Shown: in pieces, positions 35,809-45,424 of the stretch
Layout: each line of letters starts with the position of its first letter
Numbering within the stretch: position 1 is the stretch's first letter
Assembly (NCBI RefSeq): GCF_900104065.1
Contig: NZ_FNLC01000001.1
Coordinates: 1,394,396 to 1,458,395, forward strand
Length of the DNA stretch: 64,000 nt
Direction of reading: 5' to 3'
DNA from: Natronobacterium texcoconense
Lineage (GTDB): Archaea > Halobacteriota > Halobacteria > Halobacteriales > Natrialbaceae
Translations under genes and position numbers: made by a program
Notes under the pieces: model-generated
The model's database searches: none
What the model was told of the DNA's origin: nothing
Seen by the model: only the letters and a program-made list of their open reading frames with translations

Positions 35809-35986
35809 ATGAGGAGACGGAGTTATTTCTGAATCTACTCGTCGGGAAGTTTTATACCTCTTTTCCGTTGTAGTTATAACATTCGCTCTCGCAATTGCAG
35901 GTGGATCGAGTGTGGTAGTTTATAATTGGGTTGCAGAACGGTTCGGTGGCATACGTGTAAGGATACCGTATCGAAAACGATCATAG
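35809..35986 (+). pseudogene. Frameshifted small single-pass membrane protein
   Basis: From ATG at 35809 the frame reads MRRRSYF then TGA. In the next frame, from 35813 on, 58 codons are open and encode a convincing membrane helix, VLYLFSVVVITFALAIAGG, then a basic tail ending VRIPYRKRS and a TAG directly before the ATG of the beta-CASP gene. Removing one base near 35830 would join the two as MRRRSYFESTRREVLYLF. Either a one-base insertion broke the gene, or a non-standard start or recoding is used. The tight junction with the next gene suggests an operon. Confidence 0.5.
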
Positions 35987-37621
35987 ATGCACGTCTCCTA
36001 TCAGAACGCGAATCCCCGACGAGGGAACGAATCGACGATTCTCCGATTCACCGACGGTGATGCCAAAGCGGTGCTGCTCGTCGATTCGGGAGACGGCGTC
36101 GATCTCGATTCCTTGCTCGCAGCCGACGAGTACCTCAACGGAGTTCTCCTGACGCACGCTCACATCGATCACTACCGAACGCTCGGCAAGAACGTCCGCC
36201 ACAACGCCCCGGTGTACGTATCGCCAGCGACCGGGACGATTCTCGAGCACTCGCTTTCCGAGGCACGGAAGGACAACGATCTCGGCGACGTTGACGCAGT
36301 GCTGGATTCGATCGAACCGATCGGCGAGTGGACGCCAGTTCTCGAGGGACTCGAGATTCGGCCGGTCCCGGCCGGTCACACGCCCGGTGCAGCGGGATTT
36401 CTCGTTCGCTTCCGGGAGACGTTCGGTCCGAAGGGAGACGACGTGGCGTCGATCATCTCCGACGAACGCTACATTCTCGTGACGGGTGACTTCACGACGC
36501 GGCCGTGTGCCGGATTTCCGCCGCTCCCGACGTCGTTTCCGGTCGACGTCGACGCGGTCTTTCTCAACGCGTCCACGAACGAGACCACGATCGAGCAACG
36601 AAATGAGGCCCTACAGACGATCCTCGAGCGAGCGTACGGCGGGTCGCGAGTCGTCGTCGCTGCGAGCGCGCTTACCGGGGTACAGTACGCGCTCTTGCTG
36701 GCCGCGATCGCCGCCGAACTCGATCGCTCCCTGTCGATTACGGTCGTTGGCCAAACTGCACGAGTGCTCGACGCTTTGGACATCGAACGTCCAGAGATCG
36801 AATCGTGTGCTGTGTTCGATCGCCCGTCGGACGTCCTCGAGGCCGAGACCGTCACAATCGCGGGGCCCGACAGTCCGACGACGGGGAGTGCGAAACGCCT
36901 GTTGCTCGCGATACATGATCGGCCCGCGGACGCGTTCGTCCAGTTGGCGACCGACGATTCGGAGCCGATCTCGAACGCGAACTGTTCGACCTACGCGTTC
37001 CGGTCGGACAACCATCCGTCACGGGATGAACTCGACGAGGTCGTTCGGGCGATCGCGCCCAAACACCTCGTCGTCAAACACGCAAGCGGCTACAGGCTCG
37101 ACACGTTCCAGCGGCGATACGATCGGTGTTTCACATGGGCTCCCGACGACGGAGTCAGTCGCGTGCTGTACGAAGACGGAGAGTGGTCAAAGCCCGGATG
37201 GATAAGCGAGAGTGCAGCGCGACGGATTCGACACCGACAGTGGAAGACAAACGGCGACCGCCCGCTCGCGACCGACGACGATTCGATGTCGCTTTTGCGT
37301 CAGCCAGTCGATCCGGATGCCGAAGGTGTCGACGTCGACGCGTTCCGCTCGCAGTTTTCGGGATCGGTTGCTGATCCGTACGACGACCAAGTCGCCCTCA
37401 CCGACCGAGACGACGCTCCCCCGGCGTCCGAAACCGCAACAGTCCCCGAAACGGATCGATTCGAAGCACGAGTGTTCGGTGACGGGGACGGGAAGACTCT
37501 GCTAGAGGTCCTCGAGTCGACGGATTTCAGTCCCGGCGAAATCGTCGAAGTCTCTCTTTCTCGCCCGGCCGAAGACGGCGACAGTAGCGAGAACCGAGAC
37601 GGGCTGGAACAGTCCGAGTGA
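35987..37621 (+). CDS. Metallo-beta-lactamase/beta-CASP-like hydrolase
   Basis: This 544-aa protein has the metal site THAHIDHY (His57, His59, Asp61, His62), a second His in VPAGHTPGAAGFL and Asp in LVTGDFTTRP. A beta-CASP-like insertion includes FVQLATDDSE, the RSDNHPSRDELDEVV motif with its His, and APKHLVVKHASG. These are features of RNA or DNA processing nucleases. The last 110 residues are acidic and low-complexity. It does not match aCPSF1 or RNase J lengthwise. It starts right after the broken membrane micro-gene. Confidence 0.78.
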   Translation: MHVSYQNANPRRGNESTILRFTDGDAKAVLLVDSGDGVDLDSLLAADEYLNGVLLTHAHIDHYRTLGKNVRHNAPVYVSPATGTILEHSLSEARKDNDLGDVDAVLDSIEPIGEWTPVLEGLEIRPVPAGHTPGAAGFLVRFRETFGPKGDDVASIISDERYILVTGDFTTRPCAGFPPLPTSFPVDVDAVFLNASTNETTIEQRNEALQTILERAYGGSRVVVAASALTGVQYALLLAAIAAELDRSLSITVVGQTARVLDALDIERPEIESCAVFDRPSDVLEAETVTIAGPDSPTTGSAKRLLLAIHDRPADAFVQLATDDSEPISNANCSTYAFRSDNHPSRDELDEVVRAIAPKHLVVKHASGYRLDTFQRRYDRCFTWAPDDGVSRVLYEDGEWSKPGWISESAARRIRHRQWKTNGDRPLATDDDSMSLLRQPVDPDAEGVDVDAFRSQFSGSVADPYDDQVALTDRDDAPPASETATVPETDRFEARVFGDGDGKTLLEVLESTDFSPGEIVEVSLSRPAEDGDSSENRDGLEQSE

Positions 37622-37665
37622 CAACTCCCGGAACACCTTTCTCCCTGACGGGAATCCACTCAGGT

Positions 37666-38517
37666 ATGATCGACGAGACGGTCGAGGAGATCCAGGAGAT
37701 GCAGACCCACAGCTCCTCGGTGGTCGCCGTGAACGCGACTCGAGCCCTCGAGGAGCTAACGGAGCGGGAGTTCGCCACCGTCGAGGAGTACGTGCGTTCG
37801 CTCGAACGAAACGGCTCCGTCCTCCGACGGGCGAATCCCTCGCACGCGTCGTTACAGAACGCCGTCCGGAGCGTCGTCGAAGACGTCAGCGACGCCGACC
37901 TCGCGGACGTCGCGGAGGCGAAAGAACTCACCCGCGAGAAGATCGACGAGGTCGTCTCGCGGGTCGAATCTGGCAAGCGCCTGGCCGCCGAGAACGCCGT
38001 CGACTACCTCGAAGACGGCGCGACGCTTTTGATCCACGACTACTCGTCGACGGTACTCGAGGCGCTCGAGTTGGCCGTCGAGGACGGCAAGACGTTCGAC
38101 GTCTACATCACGGAGGCCCGGCCCCGGTACATCGGCCGGAAGACCGCCAGGGCGCTGGCCGACCTCGAGGGTGTCGAACCGACGCTGATCACCGACAGCG
38201 CACACGGCCACTACCTCGAGGAGTGCGATCGCGTCGTGGTCGGGATGGACTGTATCGTCGACGACACGCTGTACAACCGCGTCGGCACGTTCCCGATCGC
38301 GTCGACGGCGAATCAGCTCGACGTGCCGGTGACGGTGCTCGGCTCCGCCTCGAAGATCGTCGGTGACGGGTTCGTCTTCGAGAACGAGTTTCGCTCCGGC
38401 AGCGAGGTGATGCTCGAACCCGCCGAAGGCTTTGCCGTCGAGAACCCGAACTACGACGCGACGCCCGTGGAGTTACTCGAGAGCGTGATCACCGACGAGG
38501 GACGCCAGGAACTCTGA
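37666..38517 (+). CDS. eIF-2B alpha/ribose-bisphosphate isomerase family protein
   Basis: This 283-aa protein begins MIDETVEEIQEMQTHSSSVV, with a helical N-terminus and a Rossmann-like C-domain (TLLIHDYSSTVLEALELAVE, YITEARPRYIGRKTARALAD, VVVGMDCIVDDTLYNRVGT). The family includes eIF2B alpha, methylthioribose-1-phosphate isomerase and ribose-1,5-bisphosphate isomerase of the archaeal AMP pathway. It is shorter than typical R15P isomerases, so I leave the function at family level. The ATG at 37666 lies 44 bp after the beta-CASP gene stop. Confidence 0.82.
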   Translation: MIDETVEEIQEMQTHSSSVVAVNATRALEELTEREFATVEEYVRSLERNGSVLRRANPSHASLQNAVRSVVEDVSDADLADVAEAKELTREKIDEVVSRVESGKRLAAENAVDYLEDGATLLIHDYSSTVLEALELAVEDGKTFDVYITEARPRYIGRKTARALADLEGVEPTLITDSAHGHYLEECDRVVVGMDCIVDDTLYNRVGTFPIASTANQLDVPVTVLGSASKIVGDGFVFENEFRSGSEVMLEPAEGFAVENPNYDATPVELLESVITDEGRQEL

Positions 38518-38586
38518 TGGGACCCCGAACCTGACGGTCAGTTTTTCCTGGCAACTGCTTACCCTGTAAGCGGTCGTACGGTGGCT

Positions 38587-39873
38587 ATGCGCCTCGTTCA
38601 GGTGTTCGTCCCGCCAGGGGAACTGGATCTCGTTCTCGAGACGGCGGATGCCACGGGAGTCGATTGCGCCGTCTCGGAGGAGACGAACGGCGGAGAGTTC
38701 GAGGCACTCGTCTCGATACCCGTCCCGCCGGCGGCCGTCGAACCGTTGCTCGCCGAGTTGCGAACTGCAGGGCTCGGCAGCGACTCCTACACGGTCGTTA
38801 CTGCCGCCGAAACGATCGTTTCGGAGCGTCGGGACGACCTGACCGACGTCTCCGCTGGCACCAGAATCTCTCGAGAGGAACTCCAGTCGCGGGCGGCGGA
38901 CCTCGCACCCGCTGCGTCGACGTACTTCGTCTTGCTCGTCGTGAGTACCGTCATCGCGACGGCCGGTCTGTTACTCGATTCCGCAGCGACGATCATCGGA
39001 GCGATGGTCGTCGCACCGCTGATGGGACCGGCACTCGCCGCGAGCGTCGGCGTCGTCGTCGACGACGACGAACTCGCGGCCCGTGGCGTCGTCCTTCAGG
39101 CCGCCGGACTCGCGGTTACGGTCGTGACGGCAGCACTGGTCGGCTGGCTGCTCAGGGGGACAGTACTGTTGCCGCCCGGCTTCGATATCACGTCGGTCCC
39201 GCAGGTACGGGAACGCATCACACCGGACGTGATCGCACTGTTTCTCGCGCTCGGCTCCGGTGTGGCAGGCGTCGTCAGTCTCACCAGGAACGTCGGCTCG
39301 GTTCTCGTCGGCGTCGCAATCGCGGTCGCACTCGTTCCACCCGCTGCGACCGTGGGCCTCGGGATTGCCTGGTGGCACCCGACGGTCGTCGTTACCGCTG
39401 GCACGCTCGTGCTGGTCAATCTACTCTCTATCAATCTCACCGCACTGATCTTGCTGTGGGTGTCGGGGTATCGACCGCGAGCGACCGAACGAGTCGAGCA
39501 CGTCTACGGCAGACTTCGCTCGCGCGTCGTCGTCCTCCTGGTCGCCATCGCCGTCCTCTCGCTGGTCCTCGGTGGCGTCACCTACGGCACCTACCAGACC
39601 GCCTCGGTCGAGCACAATGTCCAGACCGAACTCGAGGCGATGAGCGACGATCCGGTCTTCGGCGACCTGCAGTTTCGCGAGGTCGACGTCCAGTACGAAC
39701 TCGTCGACGTCTACACAGGAACCCAGCCGTCGGTGACCGTTCTCGTCGAACGGCCGCCGGGCGAACAGGAACCGGTCGCCTTCGCCGATCACGTCCGGGA
39801 ACGGCTGGAAGACGCAACCGGAACCGGCCTCGAGGTCACTGTGGAACTGGTCGATACGCAACGGAGCGGCTGA
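38587..39873 (+). CDS. DUF389/TIGR00341 membrane protein
   Basis: This 428-aa protein has an N-terminal ferredoxin-like domain (MRLVQVFVPPGELDLVLETA, residues 1-75) and about seven membrane helices, including TYFVLLVVSTVIATAGLLLD, AATIIGAMVVAPLMGPALAA, VLVGVAIAVALVPPAATVGL and VVVLLVAIAVLSLVLGGVTY. The C-terminal domain is soluble. The GAMVVAPLMGP motif is typical of DUF389. Transport or signalling is unknown. The ATG at 38587 is preferred to GTG at 38581. Confidence 0.9.
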   Translation: MRLVQVFVPPGELDLVLETADATGVDCAVSEETNGGEFEALVSIPVPPAAVEPLLAELRTAGLGSDSYTVVTAAETIVSERRDDLTDVSAGTRISREELQSRAADLAPAASTYFVLLVVSTVIATAGLLLDSAATIIGAMVVAPLMGPALAASVGVVVDDDELAARGVVLQAAGLAVTVVTAALVGWLLRGTVLLPPGFDITSVPQVRERITPDVIALFLALGSGVAGVVSLTRNVGSVLVGVAIAVALVPPAATVGLGIAWWHPTVVVTAGTLVLVNLLSINLTALILLWVSGYRPRATERVEHVYGRLRSRVVVLLVAIAVLSLVLGGVTYGTYQTASVEHNVQTELEAMSDDPVFGDLQFREVDVQYELVDVYTGTQPSVTVLVERPPGEQEPVAFADHVRERLEDATGTGLEVTVELVDTQRSG

Positions 39874-39910
39874 ATATCGGCGCTCGACCGCCGATCACGT
39901 CACGAGTTTC

Positions 39911-40615
39911 TCACTCCCGGTGGCCGAACGTCCGCGGTGATCCGCCGGTCGGACTCGCCCACTCGACGGCGTTTCGCAGCACCTGTCGAACGTCCTCGTT
40001 CTCGTAGATCGGATACGTCTCGTGTCCCGGGCGGAAGTAGAAGATGCGGCCGTTTCCGCGCCGGTAGCAACAGCCGCTGCGGAACACCTCGCCGCCCTCG
40101 AACCACGAGGTGAAGATCAGTCGGTCGGGTTCGGGGACGTCGAACGGCTCGCCGTACATCTCCGTCTCCGGGAGTTCGATGTACTCGTCGATCCCGTCGA
40201 CGATCGGATGGCCAGGATCGACGACCCACAGCCGTTCGGTCCCGCCGTCCTCGCGCCACTGGAGGTCACACGAGGTACCCATGAGTCGCTTGAAGGGCTT
40301 CGAGAAGTGCCCCGAGTGCAACACGAGCAGTCCCATCCCCTCGAGCACCCGTTGCTGGACGCGGTCGACGACCTCGTCTGCGACCTCGTCGTGAGCCTCG
40401 TGACCCCACCAGAGCAAGACGTCGGTCTCCTCGAGTACCTCGTCGGGAAGGCCGTGGTCGGGTTCGTCGAGAGTTGCAGTTCGGACGTCGTACTCGCGGT
40501 CGCCGTCGCCGAGCGCGTCGGCGATCGTCTCGTGGATACCGTCGGGGTAGACGGCCGCGACGTCGTCGTCTTCGCGTTCGTGGCGAAACTCGTTCCAGAT
40601 CGTAACGTCAGTCAT
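39911..40615 (-). CDS. ThuA-domain protein
   Basis: This 234-aa glutamine-amidotransferase-like protein begins [20 protein letters not shown] and has [36 protein letters not shown] and [17 protein letters not shown], the ThuA signature. ThuA proteins act in trehalose or keto-sugar metabolism; their exact reaction is unsettled. It is divergent from the Gfo/Idh/MocA oxidoreductase and CUT1 importer genes, which supports a sugar role. Confidence 0.9.
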   Translation of the reverse strand: MTDVTIWNEFRHEREDDDVAAVYPDGIHETIADALGDGDREYDVRTATLDEPDHGLPDEVLEETDVLLWWGHEAHDEVADEVVDRVQQRVLEGMGLLVLHSGHFSKPFKRLMGTSCDLQWREDGGTERLWVVDPGHPIVDGIDEYIELPETEMYGEPFDVPEPDRLIFTSWFEGGEVFRSGCCYRRGNGRIFYFRPGHETYPIYENEDVRQVLRNAVEWASPTGGSPRTFGHRE

Positions 40616-40870
40616 CGCTCCCGTAGTGGTCGACCACCCACGGTCTTAATGGGCTGGTCACTGCGCTGAACGTAGTGGCATTTCCGTCGGGTTTCTGTCG
40701 ACAGATGTCGAGTAATATCAGGTTCGATGAAGGAAAATTCGACTGTACAGATTAATCGGTCACAACTCTTATTTCGATCGCTGCCCGCGTATCTCTATGA
40801 ACTGGAATCGGACGGAAACAGCATCGAAACGACGTATTTCTTCCTGGCTACTGACTGCATCCGGAGAGAA
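40616..40870. promoter_or_regulatory. Divergent control region of the sugar cluster
   Basis: A 255-bp spacer between ThuA and the oxidoreductase. It contains a 10-bp palindrome CTGTCGACAG (40695-40704) and AT-rich stretches near 40745-40775. A TATA box on the ThuA side is AAGACCGTG-poor and unclear. An upstream in-frame extension of the oxidoreductase covers 40727-40870 but lacks family sequence. Confidence 0.35.
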
Positions 40871-42001
40871 ATGGGGTGTTTCTCCGTGATCGGCACGGAC
40901 GTCGGTATCGGGGTCGTCGGCCTCGGCGGAATGGGCAACCTCCACGCCCAGCACCTCGAGGAACTCGGTGCGGACGTCGTCGCGGGTGCCGACCTCGTTC
41001 CGGAGCGACGACGACAGTTCGCCGAAACGTACGCTGCCGAACCCTACGAGACCCACGAGGAACTCGTCGTCGACGACGCGGTCGACGCGGTCGTCGTCGC
41101 GACGCCGAACCGATTCCACGAACCGATCGCAGTCGCCGCACTCGAGGCAGACCGGCACGTTCTCGTCGAGAAACCGCTCGCCCACACGCTCGACAGCGCC
41201 GAGCGGATCGCCGAGGCTGCAGAACGGAGCGAGGGCATCTGCATGGTCGGCTTCCACAACCGCCACGCGGCGTCGATGGTCATGTTCGACGAACACCGCG
41301 CACGCGGTCGATTCGGCGAGCTAACTCACGTCGAAGCCAACTACGTCCGACGCCGGGGCGTCCCCGGTCCAGGCTCGTGGTTTACCGATTCCGATCTCGC
41401 GGGCGGGGGCGCGTTGCTCGATATTGGCGTCCACGCACTCGACCTCGCGCTGTACGCACTCGATTTCCCAGCTGTCACCGAAGTCTCGGGAGTTGCCAGA
41501 ACCACGTTCGGCTCTCAGGAGGAGTACGCGGACCCCGACGGATTCGGCGAGAACTGGAACGCCGAAAGCGAGACCTACGAGGTCGACGACTCCGTCACCG
41601 CCTTCATTCGGTGTGAGGACGGCCAGACAATCTCACTCGAGGCTGCGTGGGCGACGAACCGCGAAGAGAGCATGGACTTCCGGGTCCGTGGCACCGAGGC
41701 CGGTGCTCAGTTCGACATCGGCGATACCGACATGACGATGCTCGAGGCCGGCACTGCCGGCACCGACCACTACGCGAACGTCGACCTCACCGGCGACCCC
41801 GCCATGACGGGGTATGCCGGCCAGGATGAGCAGTTCCTCGAGGCAATCGCCAGCGGTGGCCAGCCACAGACGAACACGCTCGAGGAGGCATTGACAGTCC
41901 AGCGCGTCATCGACGCAATCTATCGCTCGAGCGAGACAGGGCGATCCGTGCGTCTCGCTGACGTAGAGGAAGCAGTCGAACAGCGAACGCAGATCAACTA
42001 G
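40871..42001 (+). CDS. Gfo/Idh/MocA-family oxidoreductase
   Basis: This 376-aa NAD(P)-dependent sugar dehydrogenase has the Rossmann motif GIGVVGLGGMGNLHAQHL at the N-terminus, ATPNRFHEPIAVAAL, the catalytic-site EKPLAHTLDSAERI, and the C-terminal GGGALLDIGVHALDLALYAL. The substrate is probably an inositol- or aldose-type sugar taken up by the adjacent ABC system. The ATG at 40871 was chosen; GTG at 40888 is also possible. It is followed, after 252 bp, by the solute-binding protein gene. Confidence 0.92.
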   Translation: MGCFSVIGTDVGIGVVGLGGMGNLHAQHLEELGADVVAGADLVPERRRQFAETYAAEPYETHEELVVDDAVDAVVVATPNRFHEPIAVAALEADRHVLVEKPLAHTLDSAERIAEAAERSEGICMVGFHNRHAASMVMFDEHRARGRFGELTHVEANYVRRRGVPGPGSWFTDSDLAGGGALLDIGVHALDLALYALDFPAVTEVSGVARTTFGSQEEYADPDGFGENWNAESETYEVDDSVTAFIRCEDGQTISLEAAWATNREESMDFRVRGTEAGAQFDIGDTDMTMLEAGTAGTDHYANVDLTGDPAMTGYAGQDEQFLEAIASGGQPQTNTLEEALTVQRVIDAIYRSSETGRSVRLADVEEAVEQRTQIN

Positions 42002-42253
42002 CGACTCTCCGGGAACGGCTACTCGGAGTCGAGACTGGTCACAGTTCGAACGGTCAATTTCTCTATTCAACTGTTGACAAATACTTACTATTTGCTCCTC
42101 AGAACCAGGAGATGACAGCGGTATCCATGGCCACGGAACGAATATCGCTGTAATTATTATTCCACAGTTCGATCGATCGGCAAGGTGACGATGTTACTCG
42201 TCATCAAAGGCCTTAAGACTCATCCATAATTATCGTTAGTCGTTAAATTCACT
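42002..42253 (+). promoter_or_regulatory. Promoter region of the CUT1 sugar importer operon
   Basis: A 252-bp AT-rich spacer ahead of the solute-binding protein gene. CCTTAAGACTC lies about 43 bp and TCCATAATTATCG about 28 bp before the ATG, so the latter is the probable TATA element for a leaderless message. The abundant AT-rich runs contrast with GC-rich coding flanks. Confidence 0.45.
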
Positions 42254-43582
42254 ATGGCTCGAAAAAACTCTGTGGACATGGGGAAGTCACGCCGTTCAGT
42301 GCTGCAAGGGATTGGTGTTGCCGGTGCCGTCGGCCTCGCGGGTTGTCTCGGTGGCGGCGACGACGTCGAGGACCTCGACGAACTGCTCGAGGAGGATCCC
42401 GACGAGTTCGAACCCGTCGAGATCGGTCACTGGTGGACCGCCGGCGGTGAGGAGGAGGCGTTCCAGGCGCTCGTCGAAGGCTTCGAGCAGGAGCATCCCG
42501 ACATCGAGATCGACTCCTCGCCGTCGCCGGGCGGTGCGGGCAGCGCACTCGAGGCAGACATCCGCAACCGTGTCGTCGACCAGAACCCGCCGAGTACGTT
42601 CCAGGTCTGGCCCGGACAGGCGCTGACCGACTACACCGACGAGGACCTCCTGTACGACATCGAAGGACACGTCTGGGACGACGACATGCGCGAGGCGTAC
42701 CTCGACGGACCGATCGATGCCTCCCAGCCCCACGGCGACTTCGTCGCCGTACCGATCAACATTCACCGGCTGAACAACCTCTTCTACAACGTCGACGTCG
42801 TCGAGGACGCAGGCGTCGACCTCGAGGACGTCGATAGTCCGAGCGCGCTGCTCGATGCCATGGAGACGGTCGACGAGGCTGGCTACGTCGGCATGGCCCA
42901 GCAGACCCAGTCCGCCTGGTCGACGCTCCAGTTGTGGGCACAGGTGCTGCTCGGCGAGTACGGCGTCGAGACCTACGAGACGTTCATCGGCGGCGACGTC
43001 GAAGACGTCGAGTCCGAGATCCGCGACACGCTCGAGATCGTCGTCGACTACAGCGACTACTTCAACGACGACGCGAGTTCGCTCAACGACTGGGACGACG
43101 CCAGCGCCTACATCAACCGCGGCGAGGCGGCATTCTTCCACCAGGGCGACTGGGCCGCCGGCGAGTACGAGGCCGACGACGGACTCGAGTACGGCGAGGA
43201 CTGGGACCACGTCGCGTTCCCCGGGACCGAGGAGATGTACGCCCTGAACATGGACTCCTTTGTCTTCCCGAAGCACAACCCCTCGCCGAACGCGACCGTT
43301 CGGTTCCTGCGATACGCAGGCTCCGCCGACGCCCAGGAACGGTTCAATCCGGCGAAAGGGTCGATTCCGCCACGGACGGACGTCTCCGACGAGGCGTTCA
43401 CGCCGTTCCTGCAGGACCAGATGGCGGACTTCCAGGCCTCGAGCGAACAGCCACCGTCGATCGCACACGGACTGGCCATCCCGCCGGCCGTCCAGACCGA
43501 CGTCGAAGGCGCGTTCGCGAACTTCATCGACAACTGGGACGTCGACGAGACCTACGGCGACCTCGTTTCCAGTTTCGAGTAG
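42254..43582 (+). CDS. Sugar ABC transporter solute-binding lipoprotein (Tat)
   Basis: This 442-aa extracytoplasmic binding protein has a Tat/lipobox signal, KSRRSVLQGIGVAGAVGLAGC, with lipid-modified Cys31 (cited in parts: SRRSVLQG and GLAGC). The mature part has the CUT1 fold: VEIGHWWTAGGEEEAFQALV, FQVWPGQALTDYTDEDLL, and an aromatic-rich binding face. It should bind mono- or oligosaccharides at the cell surface and deliver them to the permeases encoded just downstream. Confidence 0.93.
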   Translation: MARKNSVDMGKSRRSVLQGIGVAGAVGLAGCLGGGDDVEDLDELLEEDPDEFEPVEIGHWWTAGGEEEAFQALVEGFEQEHPDIEIDSSPSPGGAGSALEADIRNRVVDQNPPSTFQVWPGQALTDYTDEDLLYDIEGHVWDDDMREAYLDGPIDASQPHGDFVAVPINIHRLNNLFYNVDVVEDAGVDLEDVDSPSALLDAMETVDEAGYVGMAQQTQSAWSTLQLWAQVLLGEYGVETYETFIGGDVEDVESEIRDTLEIVVDYSDYFNDDASSLNDWDDASAYINRGEAAFFHQGDWAAGEYEADDGLEYGEDWDHVAFPGTEEMYALNMDSFVFPKHNPSPNATVRFLRYAGSADAQERFNPAKGSIPPRTDVSDEAFTPFLQDQMADFQASSEQPPSIAHGLAIPPAVQTDVEGAFANFIDNWDVDETYGDLVSSFE

Positions 43583-43607
43583 GACTGCCGACTGATCTAC
43601 AGGATCT

Positions 43608-44579
43608 ATGGATTCGTTACGAAACTCGTTACGGCGGCTCAATCCGCTCTCTCTGTCGACCGGCGACCGGGAGCGCGAGTCCGAAGACGCGGCGTTCGAC
43701 CGGATACGTCGAAGTGACTTCGTCGAGTCGATGCCGTTCTGGTTGCCGCCGACACTGCTGGTTTTGTTGTTCGTCTACGGCGCAATCGGCTGGAACGTCG
43801 CCATCTCGTTTACGGGATGGTCCGGCCTCGGACAGCCGGATTACACGAACTTCACGCTCGAGATGTACCGCCAGATGCCGGGCGATCCGGACTTCGTTGC
43901 GTCGCTTCGGAACACGATCGCGTTGTTGATCGCGTTCACCGGCGTCTCGCTGGTCGTAGGGCTCGCGCTTGCCCTGCTGGTCGACCGGAAGATCCGCTTC
44001 GAGAACACGTTCCGGACGATCTACCTGCTCCCGATGGCGCTGTCGTTCGTCGTGACCGCGATCTTCTGGTCGTGGATGTACGCCTCCGACGGCCTGATCA
44101 ACACGACGCTGGGCGGACTCGGACTCGGCTGGCTCGCCCAGGACTGGCTCGGTGATCCGCGGTTCAAGCTCGCGGCAGTCATCGTCGCGTTGATCTGGCA
44201 GTTCAGCGGTTACTGTATGATCGTCTATCTCGCCGGCCTGCGATCGATTCCGAGCGCACACTACGAGGCCGCACGGATAGACGGCGCGTCGACGCTGAAA
44301 CTCTACTGGCGGGTCATCATCCCACAGCTTCGGTCGTCGACGGTCGGTGCGACGGTCGTGCTGATGGTGTTCGCGCTCAAGGCGTTCGACTTCATCTACG
44401 TCATGTTCGGAACCAATCCGGGCCGGTCGGCGGACATCCTCGCGGTAACGATGTACCGTGAGGCGTTCTCCGCCAGCGAGTGGGCCTACGGTGCGGCGAT
44501 CGCCGTCGTCCTCTTTGCACTCGCACTGACGATCATCGGTCCGTACGCATACACGCAGTACAAGCGAGGTGCACTGTAA
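43608..44579 (+). CDS. ABC sugar permease (MalF-like)
   Basis: This 323-aa permease has six membrane helices and the BPD_transp_1 EAA loop: YEAARIDGASTLKLYWRVII, the contact for the ATPase. Helices include PTLLVLLFVYGAIGWNVAIS, LLIAFTGVSLVVGLALALLV and LPMALSFVVTAIFWSW. It starts 26 bp after the solute-binding gene and overlaps the next permease by a single base (TAATG). Confidence 0.93.
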   Translation: MDSLRNSLRRLNPLSLSTGDRERESEDAAFDRIRRSDFVESMPFWLPPTLLVLLFVYGAIGWNVAISFTGWSGLGQPDYTNFTLEMYRQMPGDPDFVASLRNTIALLIAFTGVSLVVGLALALLVDRKIRFENTFRTIYLLPMALSFVVTAIFWSWMYASDGLINTTLGGLGLGWLAQDWLGDPRFKLAAVIVALIWQFSGYCMIVYLAGLRSIPSAHYEAARIDGASTLKLYWRVIIPQLRSSTVGATVVLMVFALKAFDFIYVMFGTNPGRSADILAVTMYREAFSASEWAYGAAIAVVLFALALTIIGPYAYTQYKRGAL

Positions 44580-45418
44580 TGGCGCGAGAATCATCGACGA
44601 CCGACCCCAGGCGCATCGCTCTCTACGGCGTGCTGGTCGCGCTCGTCGGCGTCTACCTGTCGCCGCTGTACAGCGGCCTGACGACGGCGTTCAAGACTCA
44701 GCAGGCCTACCGGGAGACCTCGCCGCTCCAGCCGCCGCTCGAGGGCTTTACGATCGATCCGTGGCTCACCGCCGGCAGCGAACTGGCCTTCGCGATGGTC
44801 AACAGTTTCGCGATGGTGGTCCCAGCCACCGTCCTGTCGGCCGTGTTCGGCAGCCTCGCGGCGTACGGACTGACGAAAGTCGACTGGCGCGGCCAGGCAC
44901 TCTTGCTCGCGCTGTTTCTCGCCGCGGTGTTTATCCCCTACCAGGCGGTGCTCGTCCCGCTGCGACAGTTCTGGTCGATCGTGGACATCTCCGGCCTGCA
45001 CGCCCGCGGCGAACTCGTGGAACTGATGATCACGCACGTCGCCTACGGGATTCCGATCTGTACGGTCCTGTTCCGATCGTACTACCGGACGCTCGACGAC
45101 GAACTCATGGAGGCGGCCCGTCTCGACGGAGCCAGCCTCGCACGCATCTACCGGAAGATCGTTCTTCCACTGTCGCTCCCGATGTTCGCCGTGACCCTGA
45201 TCTACCAGTTCACGCAGGTCTGGAACGACTTCCTGTTCGCGCTGGTCTTGCTCAGCAACCGGGCGAACTACGTCGTCACCCTCGAGTTGAACGCACTCGC
45301 GGGCGCGATGGCGACGGATTACGGCGTCCAGATGGCGGGCGCGTTCATCGCGGCCCTGCCGACGATCGTCGTCTACGTCCTGTTCGGAGAACAGTTCGCC
45401 AAGGGGCAGACACTCTAA
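44579..45418 (+). CDS. ABC sugar permease (MalG-like)
   Basis: This 279-aa second permease of the CUT1 importer begins MARESSTTDPRRIALYGVLV and has the EAA loop MEAARLDGASLARIYRKIVL. The segment PFVTLIYQFTQVWNDFLFAL-like reads AVTLIYQFTQVWNDFLFAL here, as in MalG and its relatives. The ATG shares its first base with the upstream TAA stop, fixing the start. Confidence 0.93.
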   Translation: MARESSTTDPRRIALYGVLVALVGVYLSPLYSGLTTAFKTQQAYRETSPLQPPLEGFTIDPWLTAGSELAFAMVNSFAMVVPATVLSAVFGSLAAYGLTKVDWRGQALLLALFLAAVFIPYQAVLVPLRQFWSIVDISGLHARGELVELMITHVAYGIPICTVLFRSYYRTLDDELMEAARLDGASLARIYRKIVLPLSLPMFAVTLIYQFTQVWNDFLFALVLLSNRANYVVTLELNALAGAMATDYGVQMAGAFIAALPTIVVYVLFGEQFAKGQTL

Positions 45419-45424
45419 CACACA

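Noticed and set aside
40695..40704. CTGTCGACAG palindrome in the ThuA/dehydrogenase spacer
   Set aside because: Ten bases are too few to claim an operator in a genome rich in GTCGAC.
42296..43642. 448-codon minus-strand frame opposite the sugar-binding protein gene
   Set aside because: It covers a well-defined lipoprotein gene and shows only Val/Asp/Arg-rich shadow composition.
43629..44594. 321-codon minus-strand frame opposite the permease
   Set aside because: His/Arg/Asp-rich and without hydrophobic pattern or motif; typical shadow of a membrane-protein gene.
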